A program made the translations under genes and the position numbers. From Cognataquiflexum aquatile (GTDB taxonomy: Bacteria; Bacteroidota; Bacteroidia; Cytophagales; Cyclobacteriaceae), in assembly GCF_003316845.1 (NCBI RefSeq), contig NZ_QMIK01000004.1:496001-560000 (forward strand): a stretch of 64,000 bases of DNA, given 5' to 3'. Shown here in pieces: positions 44,358 through 54,156 of the stretch (positions are counted from its first letter, which is position 1; the number at the start of each line of letters is the position of its first letter). Below the pieces are notes generated by a model. It was not told where the DNA came from. It made no database searches and was given only the letters and a program-made list of their open reading frames with translations.

Positions 44358-44461
44358 AAACCACAGGTAAAACCTCCTTTAGGATGCAAGCCAATAAAGA
44401 TTGGATTTTTTAAGTCTTTGAATTTCCTTCTTTGTTTCTTTGTAGTCAAAATAGCGATGAA

Positions 44462-45031
44462 ATGATTTTAGTAGGAAATGCCGTGATCAGTGATGATATC
44501 AAGGAACAGTTTTTTGTCTGTGATTTGGAAAAGTGTAAGGGTGCGTGCTGTGTGGAAGGTGACGCAGGGGCTCCTTTGGAAGATGAAGAGACAATTATTT
44601 TGGAAGAATTGTACCCCATTATCAAAGGATACATTACTGAAGAAGGAAGAGCTGCAACCGAATCCCAAGGTACTTGGGTCATTGACAAAGACGGCGACAA
44701 AGGTACACCGACCATCGGCGAAAACAGGGAATGTGCCTACGCCTTGTATGATGACCGGGGAATTCTGAAATGTGGTATCGAGCAGGCGTATTTGGATGGA
44801 AAAACCGATTTTAAAAAGCCGATCAGTTGCCATCTTTATCCTATCAGGATCAAGAAATATGACGAATTTGAAGCCCTAAATTACGACAGATGGGATATAT
44901 GCAGCGCAGCATGTACCTTGGGTAGCAGTTTGGGAGTTCCGGTTTATAAATTTCTGAAAGATGCCCTGATCAGGAAATTTGGTCCTGAATGGTATGCTGA
45001 ACTGGTCGCCGAAATAGAAGGCAATACCTAA
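44462..45031 (+). CDS. DUF3109 family protein
   Basis: I use ATG 44462 ([13 protein letters not shown]) as start; the frame is open ten codons further upstream to a TTG. The 189-residue protein has [11 protein letters not shown] near residues 20-30, then further Cys in [25 protein letters not shown] and ICSAAC, the pattern of the DUF3109 family, related in style to YkgJ-type proteins that bind a metal or Fe-S cluster. Its biochemical role is unknown. It is preceded by the terminator at 44322-44357. Confidence 0.85.
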   Translation: MILVGNAVISDDIKEQFFVCDLEKCKGACCVEGDAGAPLEDEETIILEELYPIIKGYITEEGRAATESQGTWVIDKDGDKGTPTIGENRECAYALYDDRGILKCGIEQAYLDGKTDFKKPISCHLYPIRIKKYDEFEALNYDRWDICSAACTLGSSLGVPVYKFLKDALIRKFGPEWYAELVAEIEGNT

Positions 45032-45087
45032 TTTGAAGGTTGAATAACCTTAAAACATTTGAAAATTGAAACCTTCTATTTACAATT

Positions 45088-46233
45088 TTATACCTTGATG
45101 TAGATTTTTTTCCTGTCCATCCAATATCCGATCAACCAAATCAAAATCATGTATGAGACGGCAAATAGTAGAGAAGCGGTTTTATCAGAAAGCCAACTTG
45201 TATAAGCAGCTTCATAGATGATACCTTTTAGGCTTTCACCTCCTATTTCAATGGAGTAGAATATGGTAATCACGACACCGGAAAGGACATAAAGGATCAA
45301 TGGATTTCTGCCAAAAACTTCAAAAGGGTATGTCCAGTTTCTTTTTTTCCAGACTTCAATAACCATAATCAAAGTTCCTATCAGGAATAAATCAAGTCCT
45401 ACAGTCAAGAGTACATAAGAACTTGTCCATAATTTTTTGTTGATTGGAAAAACCAAATCCCAAATCAGGCAAAGAACGATCAGAATCAATCCTCCAAAAA
45501 ACAAGGATTTGACTGTTTTGATGTTATTCCCAATTTGTTGGATCAATTTTCCTGCAAAATAACCCGCAATGACATTGACTACAGAAGAAAAAGTACTTAA
45601 CAATCCTTCAGGTTCGAAGGGGACTCCTTCTCCCATATAGAGATTCCGCTCCCCGATGAGCAAAAGATCGAGTTTTGACCCGAAATTGCCCAACATGGAG
45701 TAAGGGTCAGCAGGATCTCCAAAGAAATACAGGACCGCCCAATAGCCAAACAAGACGACGATACAATAAAGGATTGCCCCTTTTTTTCCAAAATAAAAAA
45801 GGATCAGGGAGGCAAAAAGATAACAAAGGGCTATTCTTTGAAGAACACCGAGAAGCCTTACCTCTGCCCAATTGATCATTACAATTTCCCCGGATTCATT
45901 GTATTCAAAGAAAGGAAAGGCATTTAATCCCCAACCAATAAGAAAAATCAGTGCTGCTCTTTTGAAAACCTTCTTCAAAAAAACACCCTGTTCCATTTTT
46001 TCCATTTTCTTCATACTGAAGCTCATGGCATTACCGACGACAAAAAGAAAAGTTGGAAAAACAAGGTCTGTAATAGTAAAACCATGCCAGTCGGCATGCG
46101 CAAAAGGCGCATAAAGATGGCTCCAACTTCCAGGAGTATTGACAACAACCATCAGAGCGAGGGTCAGTCCGCGCAGGACATCTAAAGCTAAATAGCGTTC
46201 CTGAATTGGAATACCAATCGGTGATGCAGTCAT
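45088..46233 (-). CDS. DUF5009/heparan-alpha-glucosaminide acetyltransferase-like membrane protein
   Basis: 381 residues, about 10-11 membrane helices. The start RYLALDVLRGLTLALMVVVN and HADWHGFTITDLVFPTFLFVVG, with a conserved Trp-His before the second helix pair, define the family (NagX, HGSNAT-like). The eukaryotic homolog acetylates terminal glucosamine of heparan with acetyl-CoA across a membrane. A role in amino-sugar handling would fit the nearby GH20 hexosaminidase, but this is inference. Confidence 0.85.
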   Translation of the reverse strand: MTASPIGIPIQERYLALDVLRGLTLALMVVVNTPGSWSHLYAPFAHADWHGFTITDLVFPTFLFVVGNAMSFSMKKMEKMEQGVFLKKVFKRAALIFLIGWGLNAFPFFEYNESGEIVMINWAEVRLLGVLQRIALCYLFASLILFYFGKKGAILYCIVVLFGYWAVLYFFGDPADPYSMLGNFGSKLDLLLIGERNLYMGEGVPFEPEGLLSTFSSVVNVIAGYFAGKLIQQIGNNIKTVKSLFFGGLILIVLCLIWDLVFPINKKLWTSSYVLLTVGLDLFLIGTLIMVIEVWKKRNWTYPFEVFGRNPLILYVLSGVVITIFYSIEIGGESLKGIIYEAAYTSWLSDKTASLLFAVSYMILIWLIGYWMDRKKIYIKV

Positions 46234-46499
46234 AGATTTTGGGTTTTGGGATTAATTATTCAATCAAAATAAACATAATGGATTTTTTTTAGAAAGTATT
46301 GATCCCTATCGAAAAAATAATTTAATATTGGATTTTCTTCTTAAGAAGGTGGATGTGGTCAGGCAGGTATTTTATAACTGAAGGATTGTAATTTTTACTC
46401 CAAATTTCTGGATTAAAATACTTGTTTTTAATTTAATAATAATTTAACTTCATGACTGTTAAGTTTTTACATGTTTTTTTCAATTAAATTATTTTAGCC

Positions 46500-47738
46500 A
46501 TGATAGCCAATATAAAACCACCTCTTTTTCCAATTGTTGCTTATTTTACTTCTGATTTCAGTGATCCGATAATTACGGATATAGGGATGGTCGATGAAGA
46601 TATTCCTGGATTTATAGACTCGAAAAGTAAAGAAATCAGTGATTTAGAAATGAAGATTAATGAATTTTGTCAGTCTTATGGGATTACTCCCGAAAGTATT
46701 TTTTACTTATTTGATGTTGGATTTTCAGTAGAGATAACGCAAGAAAAGATATTATCTCTCGAAAATGACGAATTTATTGGTTTTTTAGAAGATGATATCA
46801 AATTGCAAAGTGGCCCTTCAAGTACAAAAAGTAAGCCTAGGATGCAGGGAGGTAAACCCAGAATGCAGGGAAACAAGCCAAGAATGCAAGATGGAAACAT
46901 TGTTTCATTTTTAGAACCTTATAATTCACAATTCAATACGAGCTGTGCTATTATCCTATCAGGCGGCCCGGTTTCTAACCAAGACTCTAGGAGGATTTGG
47001 GTTCTTGATACCGGTATTGATGGCAATCATCCTGACCTTAATTTAAACAGAATACATTCACGTTCTTTTCCCTCTTCTTTAGGAAACCCATTAGTAGATA
47101 ATAATGGACATGGGACACATTGTGCCGGGATAGCTGCAGCTAGAAGCACAAATGGAAATATGTATGGAATGAATGGGATTTCAATGGGCGCTGAACTTAT
47201 TTCTTTGAAAATTTTAAATGATTGTGGCATTGGAAAATACTCCTATTTGCTTCTTGCTTTAGATTATGTCATTGTAAATCGAAAGCAAGGTGATGTAGTT
47301 ATGCTCTGTTTGGGAGGGTATGATCCCGAATTGAGTTTTGATACCGATAATCCTATCAGTAAGAGGATTACAATTTTATGTGAGATAAGAAAAGTCTTCG
47401 TTGCTATGTCGGCAGGCAATGATTACGGTGATGCGAACCTGAACTTCCCGGGTAGTTTTTCCTATCCAGCCAAAGCTGTTACTGTTGCGGCATTAGATTT
47501 CAACTGTCATTATGTGACCGGTTTTGCACCATATTCAAATTTTGGTACTTGTGCCAAATGGGCAGCACCAGGAAGCAACATATATTCAACATTACCCAAC
47601 AATGATTATGGTTATATGTCAGGGACTTCTATGGCTTGTGCACTTGTGGCAGGGATTATCCATGCAAGAAACGATTTGCCCTCTTATCAAGAATATATTA
47701 CTTATCAAGGACAGGACTATAAAATCCCTCACTTATAA
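46500..47738 (+). CDS. S8-family subtilisin-like serine protease with short tandem repeat
   Basis: The catalytic triad motifs are present: WVLDTGIDGNHPD (Asp), NNGHGTHCAGIAA (His) and YMSGTSMACALVAG (Ser), with the oxyanion Asn in AMSAGNDYG. Residues 1-100 form an uncharacterised N-terminal region of prodomain size, followed by three near-identical repeats around KPRMQG (residues about 103-125). No signal peptide is visible, so it may act inside the cell or leave by another route. Its last bases overlap the cyclase gene end. Confidence 0.85.
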   Translation: MIANIKPPLFPIVAYFTSDFSDPIITDIGMVDEDIPGFIDSKSKEISDLEMKINEFCQSYGITPESIFYLFDVGFSVEITQEKILSLENDEFIGFLEDDIKLQSGPSSTKSKPRMQGGKPRMQGNKPRMQDGNIVSFLEPYNSQFNTSCAIILSGGPVSNQDSRRIWVLDTGIDGNHPDLNLNRIHSRSFPSSLGNPLVDNNGHGTHCAGIAAARSTNGNMYGMNGISMGAELISLKILNDCGIGKYSYLLLALDYVIVNRKQGDVVMLCLGGYDPELSFDTDNPISKRITILCEIRKVFVAMSAGNDYGDANLNFPGSFSYPAKAVTVAALDFNCHYVTGFAPYSNFGTCAKWAAPGSNIYSTLPNNDYGYMSGTSMACALVAGIIHARNDLPSYQEYITYQGQDYKIPHL

Positions 47739-49981
47739 CAGATCGAAAGAGAAGAAACACCACTTTCGAGATTCTGGCGATTAATCTTTTTGGCATTTCT
47801 TTGCTTTGAATCGATTGTCTGGTTTTGATTATATATGAATTTAACAAATTCAGGATGGTCTTTAAAAACATCAAAAACAGGATTTTGGGACACAAAAATT
47901 ACATCGACCCAATAATGTTGTTTTGCCGATTCTAGGGATTTGAGACAATTTTTGATATCTCCTTTTATGGCATAATATACAGCCTCATCAAAAAAATTAT
48001 CTACATCTTGACTTCCTTGTTTAATTTTACTTTCCAAATAGACCCTACATCCGTCAACTAAAATTTCAGACTTGAATTTGTTTTCTTTAACAATACTTTC
48101 AAGGTATCCAAGATATATCACCATGCGATTAGTTCCACAATTGATTAAGGCTTGATCCGAAAGATATGCAAGATCAAAATTATAATAGGCGGATTCAAAA
48201 TCGCGGCAAAAGAAATAAATCATTCCTGCTATTTCCCTTTTGCTTTTTTCTTCTTCTTTTAGATTTAAAATTTTCCCTGCTATTTCTTTAGCGGTTTGGA
48301 TGTCATTTAATCCTATATAGGAATATGCCAATTGTTCATATGCTCCTATAGAGGGTTTTAATTTGATTGATTCCTCTAGCCAACAAACTGCATTCTGGTA
48401 ATCTTTTAAAAGCCTATAATTCCAACCAACTGCTTGAAAAGAAATAAAACTTTGGGGGTTTAGTTTGGCCGATTGGTCCAAGTAAAAAAGCGAAGAATCT
48501 ACCTTTCCCAATACCATTAGTGTGGAACCCATGTTGGCTAAGGCCCTATAATTATTACCATTAAATGAAATTGCTTTTTTAAAGTAATCAATGGCTTTTG
48601 AATATTCTACTTTATAATAACTGGCACTTCCCAATGATAGATGAGCATCCGAATAAGTATTGTCTAATTGAAGGGCTAGATTACTATAAAAAATACTTGA
48701 GTCAAGCCAAAAAAAATCTCCTTGGGAATAATAATGATTTTGAACGTAAGCATCTGCCAAACCCTGATAGGCCTCTTTGAATTTTGGAGATAGCTTCAGC
48801 GCTTTCCTAAACTGGTTGATTGCTTCTTGGTTTGCTGACGCTTCATATTTTTGGAATTTGTTTCTTCCTGTCAAATAAGCTCTATAAGCGTCTGTGTTTT
48901 CAGTCGGGTTTGAATTTAGGTTTTCTAATTCTGAGACACTCAATTTCACACCTAACAAATCTGAAATCTGTAAAATAATTTGCCTATTAAGTTCTAGAAC
49001 GCTAAACATGTCATACCCAATTTCAAAATCCTCTGTCCATAACATTTCTTCTTTTTCACCATCAAACATCTTTAGGTTTACCTTTCTGGTATCTCCCTTT
49101 CCTATCGTATTTCCTACCACAAGATATTTTGCCCTTAGTTTATTGGAAATTGTTTTGATGGATAATTTTTTAACATCGAACTGCCTGGAGCTTACTGAAT
49201 CGATCACTATAAATGAGGAAATTTTGGATAAGTCTGTAATTAAATTATCTGTGAGGTTCAAGTTTAATGAGTCATTGACTAAAGAACTCTCTTCATCAAA
49301 AAAAGGCAATACCGCAATGGATTTTTCAGGTTCTGCCATTAGCTTATTGATTGATGTTTGGTGATAAACCCCAAAGCCAATCAAAGCCAAGGTCAATAAA
49401 ACCAATCCCCCGACCATAAACTTCTTCAACCTGCTTTCCAGCAATTTGAGCATTTCTCCCCGTTTTGGGATGACCAGTCCTTCGTTGGCTAAAGCAAAAA
49501 CTTCAAGTGGTTCCTTAACATTTTTCAGTTTAAATTTTCCTAATGAAACAGATTTTAAGGAGGAGTTTTCATCAATGTCCTCGCGGATTTTCTGGGAAAA
49601 AAGCACCGATCCCGGTGAACCCAATGTCTGTAACCTGGAAGCGATATTGACCGCATCTCCAAAAACATCATGCCTATCTTCTAGGATTTCTCCAAAGTGG
49701 ATCCCTATTCTCAAACTGAATTTTTTTGTTTTTTGGTAATATTGTTGGAGTTCTAAAGCCGCACCTAGTGCCTCTTTTCCTGATGGATATGAACTCAAAA
49801 CGCCATCACCCATTTCTTTCACTAATTTGCCATGATATTTCTTGATAATATCCTGGTGAAGACGGACATTTTTTTTCACTAATTGATAGGCCAAATCTTC
49901 ATTTTCACCCATCAAGGCAGTGTAACCGACTATGTCAGAAAACATAATTGCTGCGCAGGTACGTTTTGGCTCGTTTTTCAT
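47729..49981 (-). CDS. Class III adenylate/guanylate cyclase with TPR repeats
   Basis: 750 residues. The N-terminal cyclase domain (1-170) has IMFSDIVGYTALMGENE with the metal-binding Asp, KEMGDGVLSSYPSG with the second Asp, and GDAVNIASRLQ with the Asn/Arg transition-state residues, so it should be active. One membrane helix (about residues 193-210) follows, then a TolB-like middle part (KSIAVLPFFDEES) and roughly eight TPR units (residues 370-690). It probably makes cAMP in response to periplasmic or protein contacts. Confidence 0.85.
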   Translation of the reverse strand: MKNEPKRTCAAIMFSDIVGYTALMGENEDLAYQLVKKNVRLHQDIIKKYHGKLVKEMGDGVLSSYPSGKEALGAALELQQYYQKTKKFSLRIGIHFGEILEDRHDVFGDAVNIASRLQTLGSPGSVLFSQKIREDIDENSSLKSVSLGKFKLKNVKEPLEVFALANEGLVIPKRGEMLKLLESRLKKFMVGGLVLLTLALIGFGVYHQTSINKLMAEPEKSIAVLPFFDEESSLVNDSLNLNLTDNLITDLSKISSFIVIDSVSSRQFDVKKLSIKTISNKLRAKYLVVGNTIGKGDTRKVNLKMFDGEKEEMLWTEDFEIGYDMFSVLELNRQIILQISDLLGVKLSVSELENLNSNPTENTDAYRAYLTGRNKFQKYEASANQEAINQFRKALKLSPKFKEAYQGLADAYVQNHYYSQGDFFWLDSSIFYSNLALQLDNTYSDAHLSLGSASYYKVEYSKAIDYFKKAISFNGNNYRALANMGSTLMVLGKVDSSLFYLDQSAKLNPQSFISFQAVGWNYRLLKDYQNAVCWLEESIKLKPSIGAYEQLAYSYIGLNDIQTAKEIAGKILNLKEEEKSKREIAGMIYFFCRDFESAYYNFDLAYLSDQALINCGTNRMVIYLGYLESIVKENKFKSEILVDGCRVYLESKIKQGSQDVDNFFDEAVYYAIKGDIKNCLKSLESAKQHYWVDVIFVSQNPVFDVFKDHPEFVKFIYNQNQTIDSKQRNAKKINRQNLESGVSSLSICYK

Positions 49982-50237
49982 CTCTCAAAAAATCATTAAT
50001 GCAAACGCTCTTTGGTTAGCTTGGTTTTGCAAATTTAAGCGTGTTCTTCAATTGGTTTTAATGACTGATAACAGGAAAGAATACTCCTTTTTTGGCTGGA
50101 TTCAAAAACCAGAAAATTTTTGTTATATACTACATATCAATTTGTTGCATTAATTTAATAAATTAAAGTGGTATTTATTGCCTGTCATCAAGTTAATTGG
50201 ATTTACAATCGAAAGTCCCACCCTTACCCAATCTGAT

Positions 50238-52808
50238 ATGTCATTTTCTTCCCCTTATTTAACCGGATTTCTTTTGGTCCTGATGTTTGCATTTTCTTGT
50301 CAATCTAAGTCAGTCGATTTCAATTCATCGGACATTAGTTTGTCTTGGCAACTTGAACAAAACCAAATCTCTCCTGAACAATTTCACCAGGCAAAATTCC
50401 TGCTTACCAATAACGGGGACCAACCTTTGAAACCGGATTGGGAAATCTTTTTCAATACAATTTTTCTATCGGTAAATCCTGATGTTTTGGATTCTTTGGT
50501 TTCAATAGAACACCTTTCGGGCGATTTTTTCAGGATCAAACCAAAAAACGGATTTCCTGTTTTGGAGAAAGGAGAGACTTATTCATTTTCCTATTCCTCT
50601 GATAATTTTTTGTTGAAAAACAGCCACACGCCTACAGGACTTTATATAGTTTTTGGCGATAGTGAAGAAGGCCATCCGATAGTGGATTTTACAGCCTCAC
50701 GAATCGAAATTCAGGACCAATTGACCGCTGTTACAGGAAGTAATTTACCGATTCCTGATCCTGCTTTCCTTTTTGAAAGAAACAAAAACCTGAGCCTTTT
50801 GGATACAAAAAGCATTAGTCCCATCATTCCTACTCCAAAATTTTTCCAATGGGGAGAAGGTGTAATGACACTTTCAGACAATATTTCGATTTATGCTGAT
50901 CCTGATTTTGAAACAGAAGCCAGACTCCTTAAAGAAAAACTTTCAATCTTTTTTAAAGGAAAAATTGAAGTATCATCCTCAAAAGATGCATCCATTTTAA
51001 TCCTGAAAGATCCATCCAAAGTTTCTCCGGAAGCTTACGCCTTGAATATTGGTGAAAAAATAGAAATCAGCTCCAGCAATCCAAAAGGAGCTTTTTATGG
51101 AATCCAGTCTTTGTTGGCTATGCTGCCCTTGTCTTCTTTTACCTCTCCTTCGGATAAATTGGAGTTACCCAAGATATCAATTGAAGACGAACCGCGGTTT
51201 GAATACCGTGGTTTTTTCCTTGATGTTGCACGCAATTTCCAATCCAAAGAAGCCATCCTCAAAATCCTTGACCTCATGGCTTTTTACAAATTGAATGTGT
51301 TTCATTTCAATCTGGCCAACGACGAAGGTTGGAGAATTGAAATTCCCGGTTTGCCGGAGTTGACCGAAGTCGGCAGCAAGAGGGGCCATTCCAAAGATGA
51401 ATCTCAATTCCTTTGGCCATATTATGCATCTGGTCCCGACAAAGATAAATCTCCGAATGGCACGGGATTTTATTCAACGGAGGATTTTAAGGAAATTTTA
51501 AGGTATGCAAAAGAACGCCATATCGAAGTAATTCCCGAAATCGGAGCTCCGGGCCATTCCCGTGCTGCCATTATTGCCATGAGAAAAAGATACCATGACA
51601 AGATGAAATCAGGTGATAAAGAGGGAGCTTTAGAATATCTTCTGGAAGATTTTGCTGATCAATCTGAATATCTATCCGCCCAAAATTTCAGAGGCAATAC
51701 CATCTGTATCTGTCAGGAATCCGCATTCACTTTTTATGAGAAAGTGGTGGATGAGATTCTGGCAATGTATAAGGAGGCGGATGTTCCGATCCGCACATTC
51801 CATACAGGTGGGGATGAAGTACCCAAAGGAGCTTGGACCAATTCGCCGGTTTGCGAAAAATTCATTGCTGATACAGAAGGGATAAATACGAGAAATGACC
51901 TTCAGAATTATTTTTATAACCGAGTCAGCAAAATGTTTGAAGAAAGAGGAATCCAGACTGCAGGTTGGGAAGAAATCGGACAATTGGAAATACATGAAAA
52001 CGGAAAGGAAGTCATCCGACCCAATCCCGTCTTTGCAAATAAAGGATTCAGGGCCTATGCCTGGAATGCAGTTGCAGGATGGGGTGGAGAAGATATGGCA
52101 TACCAATTGGCCAATGCAGGCTATGAAGTCATCATCTGCAATTCGTCGAATTTCTATTTTGACCTTGCCTACATTATGGACCCGGATGAACCCGGGCATC
52201 AATGGTCCGGATTTGTGGATACAAAGACAGCTTGGAGAACGGTTCCTTTAAATAACTTTATTTCAAATGAAACCGATATGTATGGCAATCCTATTGATAT
52301 CGAGACTCTGTCAAAGAATAAAGCCATGCTGACAGCAGAGGGAAGGGAAAATATCAAGGGTGTTTCGGGTCAATTGTGGTCAGAAACAGTCAAAGGTCAG
52401 GAAATGATGGAATATTACCTTTTACCAAAAATGTTGGGATATGTAGAAAGGGCATGGTCTCAGGATCCTGAATGGACAGTAATTGCTGACCCTGAAAAAA
52501 GGAAAATTGAGATGGAAAAAGCATGGAACAAGTTTGCCAATGCTCTAGGCCAAAAAGAAATCCCAAGGTTGGAATACCTTTTTGGAGGTTTTAACTACCG
52601 CTTGCCAAAAGTCGGTGCCATAGTCAGTGACGGTAAGCTTCATGCCAATGTTGAAAATCCCGGACTGACTATCCGATACACAGAAGATGGCAGTGATCCT
52701 GATGTCAATTCAAAAGTTTATGCAGGCCCAATTCCATTCAAAGGTCAGATGAAGCTTCGAGCTTTTTCAACATCAGAAAATGGCGGGAGTATTTCAGAGA
52801 TCAAATGA
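50238..52808 (+). CDS. Beta-N-acetylhexosaminidase (GH20) lipoprotein
   Basis: I place the start at ATG 50238, which gives a proper lipoprotein signal (LVLMFAFSC, lipobox Cys at about residue 20). An N-terminal beta domain (residues 20-190) precedes the GH20b and catalytic parts: FEYRGFFLDVARNFQ, FHFNLANDEGWRIEI, EIGAPGHSRA, and FHTGGDEVP with the catalytic Asp-Glu pair. The last 70 residues form a chitobiase C-terminal/Fn3-associated domain. It should trim terminal GlcNAc or GalNAc at the cell surface or in the periplasm. Confidence 0.92.
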   Translation: MSFSSPYLTGFLLVLMFAFSCQSKSVDFNSSDISLSWQLEQNQISPEQFHQAKFLLTNNGDQPLKPDWEIFFNTIFLSVNPDVLDSLVSIEHLSGDFFRIKPKNGFPVLEKGETYSFSYSSDNFLLKNSHTPTGLYIVFGDSEEGHPIVDFTASRIEIQDQLTAVTGSNLPIPDPAFLFERNKNLSLLDTKSISPIIPTPKFFQWGEGVMTLSDNISIYADPDFETEARLLKEKLSIFFKGKIEVSSSKDASILILKDPSKVSPEAYALNIGEKIEISSSNPKGAFYGIQSLLAMLPLSSFTSPSDKLELPKISIEDEPRFEYRGFFLDVARNFQSKEAILKILDLMAFYKLNVFHFNLANDEGWRIEIPGLPELTEVGSKRGHSKDESQFLWPYYASGPDKDKSPNGTGFYSTEDFKEILRYAKERHIEVIPEIGAPGHSRAAIIAMRKRYHDKMKSGDKEGALEYLLEDFADQSEYLSAQNFRGNTICICQESAFTFYEKVVDEILAMYKEADVPIRTFHTGGDEVPKGAWTNSPVCEKFIADTEGINTRNDLQNYFYNRVSKMFEERGIQTAGWEEIGQLEIHENGKEVIRPNPVFANKGFRAYAWNAVAGWGGEDMAYQLANAGYEVIICNSSNFYFDLAYIMDPDEPGHQWSGFVDTKTAWRTVPLNNFISNETDMYGNPIDIETLSKNKAMLTAEGRENIKGVSGQLWSETVKGQEMMEYYLLPKMLGYVERAWSQDPEWTVIADPEKRKIEMEKAWNKFANALGQKEIPRLEYLFGGFNYRLPKVGAIVSDGKLHANVENPGLTIRYTEDGSDPDVNSKVYAGPIPFKGQMKLRAFSTSENGGSISEIK

Positions 52809-52952
52809 ATGATACGACAATTCTGAATTTGGATTTTCATACTTCAAATCCTGAGCATAAGTCACTCCTGAATTATTGTTACAGAAGCGTCTCAATTTAT
52901 CTTTAAATGGAAAGGTTTTTAAGCCTACCTTTATCAAAAAAAACTATTTAAC

Positions 52953-54092
52953 ATGGATTTTTCTTCTTTGGGACTTTCGCTTAGCTTGCTTGATGCCATC
53001 AAGAAGGCAAAATATGAAAGCCCATACCCGATTCAGATCGAAGCCATTCCTGCCATTTTGAAAGGAAAAGATATCCTCGGTATTGCTCCGACCGGATCCG
53101 GGAAAACAGCTGCTTATGTGTTACCTATTTTGCAGCAATTACAAGAGACTGAATATATCAAAACACGGAATATCCCTGTTTTGATTTTGGTCCCTACGAG
53201 AGAATTGGCCACGCAGGTGGAGGAAGTGATCAAAGTGTTCAGCAATTTTTTACCACGAAAAGTGAAAACGCTTGCGGTGTTTGGCGGAGTTTCTGTCAAT
53301 CCACAGATGATGAATATCTATGGAACAGAAGTCGTCGTCGCCACACCTGGGAGGTTGTTGGATTTGGTGGATAAAAATTCCATTTCCCTATCCAGTCTCA
53401 AAGTGTTGGTTTTGGATGAGGCGGATAAGATTTTGAATCTAGGATTCAAAGAAGAAGTGGACGAGATTCTTTCAAAATTGCCCAAAAAGAGGCAAAACAT
53501 TCTATTTTCAGCCACTATGGAAGAAACGGTGGAGGAACTCATCAACCGGATCCTGCATAATCCTGAGAAGATTTCTGTGGAAGTCGAGGGGATTGCTCCT
53601 GAACTGATCTCCCAAACAGCTTATCTAGTCCCGATGGAATACAAAGGACCACTCTTGCGCCACCTGATCAAATCAGGCAATTGGAATCAGGTGTTGGTAT
53701 TTACTTCTTCGATCCGAACCGCAGATAATGTCGCCGGGAAGCTCAATAAAAACGGAATCGAGGCTGTGTCTTTTCACGGAGATAAAAGCCAAGGCGCGAG
53801 GACCGATGCTTTGACCAAATTCAAGAATGGGAAACTCAGGGTTCTTGTCGCAACGGATTTGGCTTCCAGAGGAATCGATATCAAATTTTTGCCTGTAGTG
53901 GTGAATTATGAATTGCCAAGGTCCCCAAAAGATTATATCCACAGGATAGGAAGGACAGGGCGTGCAGGCGCGGAAGGCGAAGCCATTTCCCTGATTTCAG
54001 AAGAAGAGGAGCATCACTTTAAAGTCATTCAGAAAAAAATGGGCAGAAAGGTTGAAATGATAGATTCCTTGAATTTGGATTTTAAGAGGTGA
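52953..54092 (+). CDS. DEAD-box ATP-dependent RNA helicase
   Basis: 379 residues with all core motifs: Q motif YPIQIEAIP, APTGSGKTAA (I), PTRELATQ (Ia), TPGRLLDL, LDEADKILN (II; DEAD), FSATM (III), VLVATDLASRGIDI (V) and HRIGRTGRAG (VI). It stops soon after motif VI, without the basic C-terminal extension common in RhlE/CsdA proteins. It should unwind structured RNA, for example in ribosome assembly or cold adaptation. Confidence 0.95.
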   Translation: MDFSSLGLSLSLLDAIKKAKYESPYPIQIEAIPAILKGKDILGIAPTGSGKTAAYVLPILQQLQETEYIKTRNIPVLILVPTRELATQVEEVIKVFSNFLPRKVKTLAVFGGVSVNPQMMNIYGTEVVVATPGRLLDLVDKNSISLSSLKVLVLDEADKILNLGFKEEVDEILSKLPKKRQNILFSATMEETVEELINRILHNPEKISVEVEGIAPELISQTAYLVPMEYKGPLLRHLIKSGNWNQVLVFTSSIRTADNVAGKLNKNGIEAVSFHGDKSQGARTDALTKFKNGKLRVLVATDLASRGIDIKFLPVVVNYELPRSPKDYIHRIGRTGRAGAEGEAISLISEEEEHHFKVIQKKMGRKVEMIDSLNLDFKR

Positions 54093-54156
54093 TTTTTTTG
54101 TTGGAAGTAGGAAGGTTGGTAATTATCTGTACTTAAGTTTGTCAACAATGCTTTTA

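Noticed and set aside
46840-46895. Tandem repeats considered as a CRISPR-like or satellite array
   Set aside because: The copies are in frame within the subtilase gene, only about 21-24 bp each and adjacent, so they are a protein repeat.
48894-49364. 156-residue plus-strand reading frame
   Set aside because: Antisense to the cyclase gene, rich in Ser, Phe and Asn, with no domain; a shadow of the real frame.
51672-52202. 176-residue minus-strand reading frame
   Set aside because: It is fully antisense to the conserved catalytic part of the GH20 gene and rich in Cys and Ile as usual for shadow frames; no homology pattern is visible.
52805-52909. 34-codon frame starting at the GH20 stop codon
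   Set aside because: It starts with an ATG overlapping the stop but has no signal, domain or composition that supports a gene; recorded only as a weak possibility.
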